Shown one piece after another: positions 10,800-19,931 of a stretch of DNA of 64,000 bases (the stretch's first letter is position 1; the number at the start of each line of letters is the position of its first letter). The stretch is from Shewanella sp. UCD-KL21 (lineage in GTDB: Bacteria; Pseudomonadota; Gammaproteobacteria; Enterobacterales; Shewanellaceae), in contig NZ_MPHK01000005.1 of NCBI RefSeq assembly GCF_001957135.1, positions 62,383 through 126,382 of the forward strand, written 5' to 3'. The notes under the pieces are model-generated. The model was not told the origin of the DNA. It saw only the letters and a program-made list of their open reading frames with translations, and made no database searches. The translations under genes were made by a program, and so were the position numbers.

Positions 10800-11553
10800 G
10801 GTATTACCGCGAAAGGCCAACGAGCCGCAACTGGTAGTACTGCCTGAGTGCAGTTTGCTATTTGGTGGTCACGAACAACAGCAATTGGCCGTAGCGGCTG
10901 TGGATGAATCCAGCAAACTTAAACAGCAACTGGCCGCATTAGCTCAGCGTCATCATGTTTATATGGTGGCCGGAACCATCCCGATTTCTGCAGATGCAGC
11001 TAGGGTCTATAGTCGCAGTTACTTATTTGATGATGAAGGCAATACATTAGGCAGCTATGATAAGTTACACTTATTTGATGTTGAGGTTGCCGATAAAACT
11101 CAATCCTATCGAGAAAGTGATACCTTTTGCCCAGGCGATCGTATCACTGTAATCGACACGCCATTTGGCAAAATAGGCTTAGCCATTTGCTACGATATAC
11201 GTTTTGCTGACTTATTCAGGGCATTACGCTTAGCGGGGGCAGAAATTATTGCCTTGCCATCAGCGTTTACTAAGGTGACTGGTGCCGCCCATTGGCAAAC
11301 CTTGATCCAAGCAAGGGCGATTGAAACCCAGTGTTATTTTCTGGCAGCCGATCAATGGGGTCAGCATAACCAAGGTAGCCGAGAAACCTGGGGCCAAAGT
11401 ATGATAGTAGACCCTTGGGGCAGGATTATCGCTGAGAAAAAGACCGGTCTAGGTTGGGTGCAAGCCCAGCTTGATTTAACCGCCTTAGCGACCATAAGAC
11501 AACAAATTCCAGTGGTGGCGCATAATCGTTTTATCGCGCCCCAGTTAAAATAA
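10723..11553 (+). CDS. Nitrilase-superfamily amidohydrolase (Nit1/Nit2-like)
   Basis: This 276-residue cytosolic carbon-nitrogen hydrolase has the catalytic triad in place: E42 (in VVLPECSLL), K114 (in SYDKLHLF) and C156 (in GLAICYDIRF). The Nit-type sequence suggests activity on deaminated glutathione or an omega-amidase-like substrate; substrate is an inference. I chose ATG 10723 because AAGGAGG lies at 10711-10717 at ideal spacing and the protein then starts MQVSLLQCQSSRD, the normal family N-terminus; a longer ORF from 10648 adds an unconserved 25-residue extension. It overlaps the 3' end of yhdP by 77 bases, and sits between yhdP and tldD as in related genomes. Confidence 0.93.
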   Translation: MQVSLLQCQSSRDVKANLAFIDSQLRVLPRKANEPQLVVLPECSLLFGGHEQQQLAVAAVDESSKLKQQLAALAQRHHVYMVAGTIPISADAARVYSRSYLFDDEGNTLGSYDKLHLFDVEVADKTQSYRESDTFCPGDRITVIDTPFGKIGLAICYDIRFADLFRALRLAGAEIIALPSAFTKVTGAAHWQTLIQARAIETQCYFLAADQWGQHNQGSRETWGQSMIVDPWGRIIAEKKTGLGWVQAQLDLTALATIRQQIPVVAHNRFIAPQLK

Positions 11554-11642
11554 ATACTGAATTAGCAAACATACCGGGCAGATAAATAGGCTCGGTGAGA
11601 CAAGAATCCAAATACAAGCCATGGGGCTTAAAGAGAGAATTA

Positions 11643-13091
11643 ATGCCATTTTTAGCTCAAGTAGAACAAAGTTTGTTACAAGGCGCACTTACCCTTGATG
11701 GACTACAAGATTATCTGAACATTATTCATCAACATAAAATTGATTTTTCAGATTTATATTTTCAAGGGAGCCGCCATGAAACGTGGGCGCTTGAAGATGG
11801 CATTATCAAAGAGGGTAGCTTTCATATTGAGCGCGGAGTCGGTGTTCGTGCCATTACGGGTGAGAAAACCGGTTTTGCCTATGCTGATGAAATTAATCCA
11901 GCGGCATTACGCGCAGCAGCAGAAGCGGCAAGAGGCATTGCTTTGGCGGGTCAAGAGCACAAAGTACATGCGTTTAAGCGTCATGACACCCATAAGCTTT
12001 ACAGCAGTGATGACCCAATAGCGGCCATGGAAGAAGCGCCAAAAATCAATTTGCTCAAGCAAACTGATGCCTATATTCGTAGCCTTGATAGCCGCATTAT
12101 CCAAGTCGTGGTGAGTTTATCAGGTGTGCATGAAGAAATATTAGTGGCTGCCAGCGATGGCACATTAGCGGCGGATATTCGTCCATTAGTACGGTTTAAT
12201 TGTAGTGTTATTTTAGAAGATAACGGTAAGCGTGAGCGCGGCAGTGCAGGTGGCGGCGGTCGTCACGATTACAGCGTATTCATGGCAACCGATGACGCCG
12301 GTTTACCTGTGTGTTTTGACTTTGCCCGTGAAGCGGTGCGTCAAGCCCAAGTGAATATCAATGCTATTGATGCCCCAGCAGGTGAAATGGCCGTAGTACT
12401 GGGTAATGGCTGGCCTGGCGTATTGCTGCATGAAGCAGTAGGTCATGGTTTAGAAGGTGACTTTAACCGTAAAGGCAGCAGTGCCTTTAGTGGTAAAGTC
12501 GGTCAGCAAGTGGCCTCAGAATTAGTGACCGTTGTGGATGACGGCACCATTGTAAATCGCCGCGGCTCATTAAGTATTGATGATGAAGGTGTGCCAACCC
12601 AAAAGACCACCTTAATCGAAAATGGTATTTTAAAAGGCTACATGCAAGATAAGCTTAATGCGCGCTTAATGGGCGAGCCGACAACGGGTAATGGTCGTCG
12701 AGAATCTTATGCTCATCTGCCAATGCCACGTATGACTAATACCTATATGGAAGCTGGCACTTCAAGCCCTGAAGAAATGATCAAGTCAGTAGAGAAAGGT
12801 ATTTATGCGCCTAACTTTGGTGGTGGCCAAGTGGATATTACTTCAGGCAAATTTGTGTTCTCTGCCTCAGAAGCCTACCTGATTGAAAAAGGCGAAGTGA
12901 CTCAGGCGATTAAAGGGGCAACGCTTATCGGTAATGGTCCAGAGGCCATGAGTCAAATTTCGATGGTGGGTAATGATCTTGCATTAGATCAAGGTGTCGG
13001 CGTGTGCGGTAAAGATGGTCAAAGCGTGCCTGTTGGGGTGGGACAACCTACCTTGAAGTTAGACAGTTTAACTGTTGGTGGTACAGCTTAA
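11643..13091 (+). CDS. tldD: Metalloprotease subunit TldD
   Basis: This 482-residue protein aligns end to end with E. coli TldD (481). The catalytic HExxxH zinc site is HEAVGH at residues 263-268, with the glycine-rich GGGGR segment near 204-207 and the C-terminal [11 protein letters not shown]. TldD pairs with PmbA (TldE) in a heterodimeric cytosolic protease that unfolds and trims peptides, for example in microcin B17 maturation and CcdA degradation in E. coli. The ATG at 11643 (MPFLAQVEQ) is preferred over the GTG at 11595: it gives the family length and follows AGAGAG. Its partner pmbA is at 23368-24711. A terminator follows the gene. Confidence 0.97.
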   Translation: MPFLAQVEQSLLQGALTLDGLQDYLNIIHQHKIDFSDLYFQGSRHETWALEDGIIKEGSFHIERGVGVRAITGEKTGFAYADEINPAALRAAAEAARGIALAGQEHKVHAFKRHDTHKLYSSDDPIAAMEEAPKINLLKQTDAYIRSLDSRIIQVVVSLSGVHEEILVAASDGTLAADIRPLVRFNCSVILEDNGKRERGSAGGGGRHDYSVFMATDDAGLPVCFDFAREAVRQAQVNINAIDAPAGEMAVVLGNGWPGVLLHEAVGHGLEGDFNRKGSSAFSGKVGQQVASELVTVVDDGTIVNRRGSLSIDDEGVPTQKTTLIENGILKGYMQDKLNARLMGEPTTGNGRRESYAHLPMPRMTNTYMEAGTSSPEEMIKSVEKGIYAPNFGGGQVDITSGKFVFSASEAYLIEKGEVTQAIKGATLIGNGPEAMSQISMVGNDLALDQGVGVCGKDGQSVPVGVGQPTLKLDSLTVGGTA

Positions 13092-13100
13092 CATTTAAAC

Positions 13101-13130
13101 CAAGGTGCCTAAATGGCACCTTGTTTATTT
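13101..13130 (+). terminator. Rho-independent terminator after tldD
   Basis: CAAGGTGCC (13101-13109) pairs with GGCACCTTG (13115-13123) around TAAAT and is followed by a T-rich run TTTATTT. Confidence 0.85.
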
Positions 13131-13265
13131 GAGGCCATTCTAGTCATTTTAAATCGACATTGTTTGATATTTAACTACACTTAACTATCTGTTGTGGATG
13201 TAAAAAGTAAAGTTAGTTATAATCTGCTATTAATCTAGAGTAAAAACTCTAACTCGGGTGGTGTA

Positions 13266-14696
13266 ATGGGCTATTTGGTCGTTTGTAATCGTAATATGTG
13301 GTGCAGTTTATCAGTGCTTTTGGCTTTTGGGGTCAGTGTCATCGCCCCTGTTCAAGCTGAACCCTTGGCTTTTAATCAGGCCTGGCAACAACTGCTAACC
13401 GTCAGTGATAAGTTAAAGGCGCAATCCCAAGAGGTTAGTCGCGCTGAAGCCGAGCAAGATGCAGGTGAAGACTTAAGCTTACCCTCATTAGACCTATCAG
13501 GTAGTTATACCCGCTTAGAAAAACCCATTGAACTTGATTTGCGGGACCTTAATCCTATTGCATCAATCGATCCTGCCGCTCTGCCGCCTGCACTTGGTAA
13601 TATCATTGGCGCGATCCCCGGCTCACTGTTTGTGACCCCGTTTACCGAGCAAGACGTTTTTCGAGCCAGTTTGAAAGCCATGTGGCCTATTTATACCGGT
13701 GGTCAAATTACCGCCGCTCAAGGTATTCATGCCGCCCAAGTCGAAGAAAAAAAGCATCAGTATGCCTTAGTTAGCCGCGAACTATTTACCCAACTGGTGG
13801 ACCGTTATTTTGCCGTGGCAGTTACCAAAACCTTAGTACAAACCAATCAACAGTTGGTGGATTCATTAACCGAACATGCATCGCACGCACAGAAGTTAGA
13901 ACGTGAAGGGCAGATTGCCAAAGTTGAGCGTTTAAATGCCCAAGTGGCATTAGAAAACGCTAAAGTAAATTTAGGTAGCTCTAAACGCCAATATGAAATG
14001 TCGACCATTGCTTTATCGAGAATGTTGCAGCTGAGTAATGCTAACCCAACATCAGGGCTATTCTCACTGGCTCAGCCGCCTTCATTACCGCGCCTAAGTC
14101 AGTTAACCATTACCCAACACCCGGCATTAAAACTCCTTACAGCTAAAGAAGATCAAGCTAATGGATTAATTAAACTCGAAAAGGGCAAGTATCATCCCAC
14201 CGTATTTTTATACGGTAATTACACCCTGTATGAAGATGACAGCCTATTCTCACAAATTGAACCTGATTGGATGGTTGGCGTAGGGGTTAACGTGCCGATA
14301 TTCAGTCGTGATGGCCGCAGCGGGAAAGTTAAAGCGGCGCAAAGTGCCTTGCTACAAGCCAAGCATACCAAGGCGCAAACTCAACAAGATTTAAGTCTGC
14401 TGGTGGATCAAAGCTATCGCCAACTACAGCAAGCAGATGAAGAAGTGAACGCCCTTAATGCTTCCTTAGCCCTAGCCACTGAAAATCTTAGATTACGTGA
14501 ACTTGCCTTTAACCAAGGCTTATCAACCTCAATTGATCGGGTTGATGCAGAGCTTAAACTTAGCGCCGTTAAAACCCAACAGCTGGGGGCGCAATATCGC
14601 TATGTGCAAGCTTATGCCAGATTAATGGCCATTAGTGGTCAAGTGGATGAATTTATCGGTCGAACCCAATTACAGGAGAGCCAACATGCGGGCTAA
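13266..14696 (+). CDS. TolC-family outer membrane efflux protein
   Basis: This 476-residue protein starts with a signal peptide (hydrophobic core about residues 12-26, likely cleaved after VQA). The rest shows two outer-membrane-efflux repeats: long alpha-helical, Q/A/E-rich stretches at about residues 60-260 and 300-470, with the GLSTSIDRVDAELKL phrase near residue 420 typical of TolC-like proteins. It would form the outer-membrane channel-tunnel of a tripartite exporter. It overlaps the HlyD-like gene by 11 bases and leads a four-gene cluster with two ABC-2 permeases. The GGGTGG at 13256-13261 supports the start; an in-frame ATG eleven codons in is an alternative. Confidence 0.9.
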   Translation: MGYLVVCNRNMWCSLSVLLAFGVSVIAPVQAEPLAFNQAWQQLLTVSDKLKAQSQEVSRAEAEQDAGEDLSLPSLDLSGSYTRLEKPIELDLRDLNPIASIDPAALPPALGNIIGAIPGSLFVTPFTEQDVFRASLKAMWPIYTGGQITAAQGIHAAQVEEKKHQYALVSRELFTQLVDRYFAVAVTKTLVQTNQQLVDSLTEHASHAQKLEREGQIAKVERLNAQVALENAKVNLGSSKRQYEMSTIALSRMLQLSNANPTSGLFSLAQPPSLPRLSQLTITQHPALKLLTAKEDQANGLIKLEKGKYHPTVFLYGNYTLYEDDSLFSQIEPDWMVGVGVNVPIFSRDGRSGKVKAAQSALLQAKHTKAQTQQDLSLLVDQSYRQLQQADEEVNALNASLALATENLRLRELAFNQGLSTSIDRVDAELKLSAVKTQQLGAQYRYVQAYARLMAISGQVDEFIGRTQLQESQHAG

Positions 14697-15660
14697 TAAG
14701 ATTATTGCAGTTATCGCCATTATTTTTTTGGTGGGCATATTAGCTAACGGCTTGAGATTGGCTTTTGAGCCTAAACCGAGTGTATTGCAGGGCCAAATCG
14801 AGGCCAGAGAATACAATATTTCATCAAAAGTGCCCGGCCGCGTTGAGCAAGTCATGGTTAGGCGTGGCGACAAGGTGGCTATTGGTGACTTATTATTTGC
14901 CATTAATAGCCCTGAATTAGACGCTAAATTAATGCAAGCTGAGGGCGGTCGTGATGCCGCTAACGCCATGCAACAGGAAGCCGATAATGGTGCAAGACAG
15001 CAGCAAGTCACCGCAGCAAAAGAGCAATGGTTAAAAGCCAAAGCCGCAACAGAGTTAATGCAAACCACCTATCAGCGAGTTGAAAACTTGTTTGATGAAG
15101 GTGTGGTAGCCAGACAAAAGCGTGATGAAGCCTTTACCCAATGGCAAGCTGCCAAATACACCCAGCAAGCGGCATTAGCTATGTATGAAATGGCTGATGA
15201 AGGCGCCCGAGTCGAGACCAAAGCTGCTGCTGCGGGTAATGCCCGTATGGCTGAAGGCGCAGTTAAAGAAGTAAATGCCATTTTAGCCGACAGTCAAATG
15301 CGCTCACCTAAAGTGGCCGAAGTCAGTGAAGTGTTACTGCAAGCTGGCGAGCTAGCCCCAAGTGGCTTTCCTGTGGTCAGTTTAATTGATATGTCAGATG
15401 CGTGGGCAGTATTGCAATTACGTGAAGACCAATTGGCTGAGTTTAAAGTGGGCAATGTCGTGTCGCTAACCATTCCGGCACTGAAACTGACGACTGACTT
15501 TACTGTGGCGCACATCAGTGTGATGGGCAGTTTTGCTACCTGGAGATCGACCGAAAGTGGCCATGATTTTGATATGCGTACTTTTCAAGTCGAGCTGCGC
15601 CCTAATGAAGACATTGATGATCTTAGAGTGGGAATGTCAGTCTTACTGACATTAGACTAA
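14686..15660 (+). CDS. HlyD-family periplasmic adaptor (membrane fusion protein)
   Basis: This 324-residue protein has an N-terminal membrane anchor (residues about 6-22), a biotinyl-lipoyl-like half motif GQIEAREYNISSKVPGRVEQ around residue 35, an alpha-hairpin rich in A/Q/E at about residues 90-200, and a beta-barrel near MSDAWAVLQLREDQL. It should bridge the inner-membrane permeases and the TolC-like channel. It resembles the YhiI/YbhG type. ATG 14686 is chosen because AGGAGAG (14674-14680) precedes it, and because starting at 14635 would add 17 residues out of phase with the family N-terminus. The gene overlaps the upstream gene by 11 bases. Confidence 0.9.
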   Translation: MRANKIIAVIAIIFLVGILANGLRLAFEPKPSVLQGQIEAREYNISSKVPGRVEQVMVRRGDKVAIGDLLFAINSPELDAKLMQAEGGRDAANAMQQEADNGARQQQVTAAKEQWLKAKAATELMQTTYQRVENLFDEGVVARQKRDEAFTQWQAAKYTQQAALAMYEMADEGARVETKAAAAGNARMAEGAVKEVNAILADSQMRSPKVAEVSEVLLQAGELAPSGFPVVSLIDMSDAWAVLQLREDQLAEFKVGNVVSLTIPALKLTTDFTVAHISVMGSFATWRSTESGHDFDMRTFQVELRPNEDIDDLRVGMSVLLTLD

Positions 15661-15698
15661 TCTCAGCATTTACAGGCCTGTAGAGGCTAGAGGCGCTC

Positions 15699-16883
15699 AT
15701 GGGAGCTTTATTGCAGAAAGAACTCAAGACACTATGGAACTCACCTTGGCAATTAGCCTTGGTGAGCTACATTCCCATCATCAGCATGTTGTGTTTATGG
15801 TGGTTATTTAGTGCTGGATTACCACGACAATTACCTGTAGCAGTGGTTGATTTAGATAACAGTCAATTGACGCGAACATTGACTCGCAACCTCAGTGCTA
15901 ACTCCGTTATCAGTCCTAAAACTTATCCTAATCTGGCACTGGCTCAAGAAGCCATGAGCACTGCTGAAGTCTATGCATTGGTTGTGTATCCCCACCAGTT
16001 TAAGCATGGCTTATTAACTGGCGCTAGCCCTACCATAGATATTCGATATAACAGCCAATTCTTATTAGTCGGTAAGTTACTCTCAAGCCAATTACAATTA
16101 AGTCTTGGCTCAGGGCTAATGCAAGTGGCGGGGTTAAAACAACTTTTAGGCGGTGCCAATAAAGCATCTGTCGCGGTAAATTTATCGCCAGTGACCAGCC
16201 AAACCACAGCTTTATTCAATCGTAATAATAACTACGTCGGTTTTTTAGTGCCGCCAGTATTAATTGCATTGCTGCAGTTATTATCGATGATGGTGTTCGT
16301 TAACGCATTAAATGCCAGTTTGCTCAAAGGTGAAGGAAAATGTTTATTGCCTGATAATTTTTGGCAATTAGTGGCCACTAAAGTCATGCTCTACACGCCA
16401 ATCATGTTGCTCCATGGCGGCTTTATTTTAGTTTGGTTATATGGCTATTTAGGCTTACCCATTGCTGGCAGCTTAGGCTTGTTAGTACTGACTCAGGCAA
16501 TGATGCTAGCAGCCTTATGGCTGCTGGTTATATTGATTGTGGTGATTATGCGCGAGCCTGCAGGCAGTGTCAGTATGGGCTCGGCGATGTTTGCGCCAGC
16601 ATTTGCCTTTATGGGGATTACATTTCCGGTTAATGATATGCCGCAACTGGCGCAGTGGTGGCGATTATTAATGCCTTCAAGTCATTATATGGATACCCAT
16701 GTGATTGTGGTTAGCTATGGCGCCGAGGCTGGGCAGGTATTACGGCAATCAAGCTCTTTGTTATATTTTCTCCTGTTACTGCCTATTGCTTGGCTATTGG
16801 TAAAAATCATTCGTCAAAAACAAGCGTCCGTTAAGTCTGCTGAGCCATTAGCTGTAGCAAGTCAACAGCAGGAGGCACGATGA
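15699..16883 (+). CDS. ABC-2 type permease (first of pair)
   Basis: This 394-residue membrane protein has the ABC-2 layout of a first helix at about residues 17-40, a ~150-residue periplasmic loop (VAVVDLDNSQLTRTL, near residue 48, is typical of YhhJ/YbhR-like proteins), then five C-terminal helices between about residues 180 and 380. It would export drugs or other small molecules through HlyD and TolC partners. No nucleotide-binding domain is fused to it and no ABC ATPase gene is adjacent, which is unusual. The stop overlaps the start of the second permease by four bases (ATGA at 16880). Confidence 0.87.
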   Translation: MGALLQKELKTLWNSPWQLALVSYIPIISMLCLWWLFSAGLPRQLPVAVVDLDNSQLTRTLTRNLSANSVISPKTYPNLALAQEAMSTAEVYALVVYPHQFKHGLLTGASPTIDIRYNSQFLLVGKLLSSQLQLSLGSGLMQVAGLKQLLGGANKASVAVNLSPVTSQTTALFNRNNNYVGFLVPPVLIALLQLLSMMVFVNALNASLLKGEGKCLLPDNFWQLVATKVMLYTPIMLLHGGFILVWLYGYLGLPIAGSLGLLVLTQAMMLAALWLLVILIVVIMREPAGSVSMGSAMFAPAFAFMGITFPVNDMPQLAQWWRLLMPSSHYMDTHVIVVSYGAEAGQVLRQSSSLLYFLLLLPIAWLLVKIIRQKQASVKSAEPLAVASQQQEAR

Positions 16884-18013
16884 ATTGGTTGCAACTTGTG
16901 GTCGCTGACTTTAAAGCGTTATTAACTGATAAAGATATTGTACTAACGGTGTTTGGCGGTTTGTTATTTTATTCGGTGTTATACCCACTGCCTTATTTAC
17001 ATCAAGTGCCTACCGAGCAAAAAATTGTTGTGGTTGATCAGGACAATTCCTCATTGAGCAGGCAGTTAGTGCGCCATGCCGATGCCAGCCCCAAAATCAA
17101 AATAGTCAGCCAAGTGGCCAGTATTAATAAGGCGCAGCAGTGGATTTCAAACGGTGATGCCTTTGGATTATTGGTTATTCCTGAAGGCTTTAGACGTAAC
17201 CTGCTATTGGGTAAAGGGGCAACCTTAAGTTACGGCGGTGATGCCAGTTACTTCTTAATTTATTCTGCGGTCGCAGAAGGCTTAGTGGCAGCAGGCATGG
17301 ATGCCAGTCGGCAGGTGCAAATGATAGGTTTACTGGCGCGGGGCGAAAACCCACAGCAAATACAACAAGATCTTAATTCAGTCAATTTAAATAGTGTACC
17401 GGCATTTAATCCAAGTTTGGGTTACACCCCTTATGTGGTGCCGGGATTATTTTTACTCATCTTGCATCAAACCCTATTGATCGGTGCCAGTATTTTAGGG
17501 GCAGGCCAATGGCGTAAACAGGGCTATTGGCAGCAGGTATCGCCACTGGCGTTGATCACCGCACGAATAGCCGTTTTCAGTTTAATTTATAGCTTTTTTT
17601 CATGTTTTTATTTGGGCTACTGCTACTACTTTTACGACGTTAGTGTGCAAGCGAGTTTAGGCCAAGTGTTGCTGTTTATGGTGCCATTTATATTATCTAC
17701 CGCGGCGTGCGGGGTTGCATTAAGCTGTTTGTTTGTCAGGCGTGACTTGCCCACTCAGGTATTATTATTGGTCTCAATGCCGATTTTATTCGTCTCAGGC
17801 TTTGTATGGCCGCTGGCATTAATTCCTGAGCCCTTAGTGCAAGTTTCGCAAATTATCCCTGCTGTACCTGCCATTATGGGGATGTTGCAGTTAAATCAAA
17901 TGGGCGCCTCATGGAATGCCATCATGCCAATGTGGCTGCAAATGTGGGGCTTATTTTTACTGTTTGGTTTACTGGCCTTTATTGGGGTAAAACGGCGGTT
18001 ATTTAGCAGCTGA
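16880..18013 (+). CDS. ABC-2 type permease (second of pair)
   Basis: This 377-residue paralogue of the preceding gene has the same layout: a helix near residues 22-40, a periplasmic loop with KIVVVDQDNSSLSRQLVRHA near residue 50, then about five helices from residue 180 to the end. Two similar permeases imply a heterodimeric inner-membrane pore, like YbhS/YbhR. Translation is probably coupled to the first permease. The last gene of the cluster, it is followed by a bidirectional terminator. Substrate is unknown. The energy-providing ATPase must be encoded elsewhere, or the proteins work differently. Confidence 0.87.
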   Translation: MNWLQLVVADFKALLTDKDIVLTVFGGLLFYSVLYPLPYLHQVPTEQKIVVVDQDNSSLSRQLVRHADASPKIKIVSQVASINKAQQWISNGDAFGLLVIPEGFRRNLLLGKGATLSYGGDASYFLIYSAVAEGLVAAGMDASRQVQMIGLLARGENPQQIQQDLNSVNLNSVPAFNPSLGYTPYVVPGLFLLILHQTLLIGASILGAGQWRKQGYWQQVSPLALITARIAVFSLIYSFFSCFYLGYCYYFYDVSVQASLGQVLLFMVPFILSTAACGVALSCLFVRRDLPTQVLLLVSMPILFVSGFVWPLALIPEPLVQVSQIIPAVPAIMGMLQLNQMGASWNAIMPMWLQMWGLFLLFGLLAFIGVKRRLFSS

Positions 18014-18076
18014 GAATTAGCTGGTTAATCACTGTGTATTGAGCTTAATTATCCAGTGATATTATGTAGATAAATA

Positions 18077-18116
18077 AAAATAGGTATATTCAGATGAAAT
18101 ATACCTATTTTGTTTT
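18077..18116. terminator. Bidirectional terminator between convergent genes
   Basis: A perfect 14-bp stem (AAAATAGGTATATT at 18077-18090 with its complement at 18098-18111) has a 7-base loop and a T-run GTTTTT after it on +. A-tracts on the left side would serve the - strand gene at 18173. Confidence 0.85.
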
Positions 18117-18172
18117 TCATGTCTTTGAGCTTAATCATTAAGCTTTGCTGTCGCTGTTGATCGTCTTCCAAA

Positions 18173-18670
18173 TTATAAAGTTCCTGTTTCAGAGGTACTT
18201 AATTCCGCTTCTAAGCGACTTAAGTTATGTTGGTAAATTGGCTCATGGTTGGCTTTTGCAGCTTTCTTAAAGTCAGCCAGTGCGCCTAGATTATCATTAG
18301 CCATTAACTTCATTACGCCGCGGTTATTGTAGGCATAAGCTCGCATTTGCATTGAGGGTAACTTAGCTGCCTTATTGGCCATTTCTACCGCTTCAGTACA
18401 AGCTGTTTCAGCAATATCAAACTTTGACAGCTTAGTGTAGCCAACACAAAGACTTAAACTGCGAGTGTATTTATCAATGGCTGTGGCGGTTGCAGCTTCA
18501 GTTAGGGCGATACCTTCACTGATGTCACCAGATTGAATGGCATCAACTCCAGGCGTGTCTTCAATAAGCACCATTTTATATTTGCTCGTTTCGATGGCAT
18601 TGGCCATGACAGCAGAGCTTGATAATAATAAACCAGCTGCGGTGATGATAGAGAGTGTTGATTTGTTCAT
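18173..18670 (-). CDS. Secreted TPR-like protein of unknown function
   Basis: This 165-residue protein has a clear signal peptide (MNKSTLSIITAAGLLLSSSA, cleavage likely after MANA). The mature part is predicted helical, and a TPR-like pair is seen around residues 85-155, including AYAYNNRGVMKLMANDNLGA and ALADFKKAAK. Two cysteines (in SLCVGY and ETACTE) could form a periplasmic disulphide. It is a single gene with its own AGGA-like site (TATAGGAATATAACC upstream) and is convergent with the exporter cluster. I do not recognise a characterised homologue; similar small TPR periplasmic proteins occur in Shewanella and Pseudoalteromonas. Confidence 0.8.
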   Translation of the reverse strand: MNKSTLSIITAAGLLLSSSAVMANAIETSKYKMVLIEDTPGVDAIQSGDISEGIALTEAATATAIDKYTRSLSLCVGYTKLSKFDIAETACTEAVEMANKAAKLPSMQMRAYAYNNRGVMKLMANDNLGALADFKKAAKANHEPIYQHNLSRLEAELSTSETGTL

Positions 18671-18816
18671 GGTTATATTCCTTTATAGGTGGTAGCTAGT
18701 TGCTACATGGCTAATTTAGGAAAAAAGCCTCAGGCTGACAAACGAGATAAATCAATTCGATAAGTGAGATTTATTCACCCATGAAGTTAGCTCGTAAGTC
18801 AGCCCTCTGAGCTGAT

Positions 18817-19695
18817 TTAAAAATGGAAGCGGGCAACAATCCAGTCAATGAGTAACTGCACTTCTGGTTTGGTGACATTATTATGGTTGCTCAGATAGTA
18901 GCGGTCATGACTGGTTAAGGATTGCTCAAACAATGAAATTAACTGATTGTTTTCAAACCATGATTTACTGATAGGCCGCGGGATTAATGCGATGCCTAAA
19001 CCTTGCTCAGCCGCTCTTGCGACGCTAAACATACTGTCTAATTGGATTATTTGCTTGGGTTTAAAATGATCAAGGCCAACACTTTCTGCCCATTGATGCC
19101 ATGCATAAGGTCTTGCTTGATGCATGATTAACGGGACTTCTAGCAGGGCGTTAAAGCCTTTATGTTCAAGTCTGTTAAACAGTGCTGGGTTACAGGCTGG
19201 AACATAATTAAGCGGAAATAAATCATGGGATTTATCAGGGTCTTGGCGACTGCCAGATAACACGATCGACAGATCTGTATTGGCAGTTTGCTTGGCGCGG
19301 GTTTTAACAGTTTCGAGCTTTAAATTAATATTGGGGTACTCGTTTGACCAACCCACCAGTTGCGGTACAAATAACTCACTGGCAAAAAATTCCGGCATAG
19401 AAATACTGACTTCATGCATGGTGTGGGCATTATTGAAGTTATTGACTGTTTCGGTCAGCTGCAGCATTAACGGGGTAATTTGTTGATAAAAGCGCATGCC
19501 GGTTTCTGTCAAAGTAATTGAGCGAGTTTGACGAATAAATAATTGCTGTTGCAGGTTTTCTTCTAGCTGTTTAATTTGATGGCTCACCGCTGAAGGGGTG
19601 AGAAATAATTTTTGAGCAGTCTCTTTAAAACTGAGACATTCGGCTGCAACACAAAAACAACGCAAACCTCGTAATGAGGTATGTAAAGGTAGCAT
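18817..19695 (-). CDS. LysR-family transcriptional regulator (GcvA-like)
   Basis: This 292-residue protein has a winged helix-turn-helix at about residues 7-65 (FCVAAECLSFKETAQKLFLT, then SAVSHQIKQLEENL) and the LysR effector-binding domain from about residue 90. The N-terminus LHTSLRGLRCFCVAAE resembles the GcvA/AmpR branch. The target is not evident: the gene stands alone between a secreted TPR protein and a lipoprotein, both on the same strand, so it may act in trans. The 236-base region upstream contains no divergent gene, which is unusual for an autoregulated LysR gene. Confidence 0.92.
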   Translation of the reverse strand: MLPLHTSLRGLRCFCVAAECLSFKETAQKLFLTPSAVSHQIKQLEENLQQQLFIRQTRSITLTETGMRFYQQITPLMLQLTETVNNFNNAHTMHEVSISMPEFFASELFVPQLVGWSNEYPNINLKLETVKTRAKQTANTDLSIVLSGSRQDPDKSHDLFPLNYVPACNPALFNRLEHKGFNALLEVPLIMHQARPYAWHQWAESVGLDHFKPKQIIQLDSMFSVARAAEQGLGIALIPRPISKSWFENNQLISLFEQSLTSHDRYYLSNHNNVTKPEVQLLIDWIVARFHF

Positions 19696-19870
19696 TTAAA
19701 ATCCTTTTTACTAAAGTCGATGCAGGCTAAGCAAAGACTAGACCAACTAAATATCATAAATAAAACAGTTGCTTAAAAGTTTAATTCTTAATTGCCGTTA
19801 CCAATAGTGCTTTTTTGTGCACTTATTTGGTGCGTTAGCTTGATGTAGTGACTTTTCTTGAATAAGGCCA

Positions 19871-19898
19871 AAAAATAAGGCCTGCATTGGCAGGCCTT
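19871..19898 (-). terminator. Terminator of the Ig-like lipoprotein gene
   Basis: AAGGCCTGC (19877-19885) pairs with GCAGGCCTT (19890-19898). Read on the - strand, the stem is followed by ATTTTTTGG. Confidence 0.85.
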
Positions 19899-19931
19899 AA
19901 TAGTTTCAGCTAGTTACTGGGTTAGGCAGTA

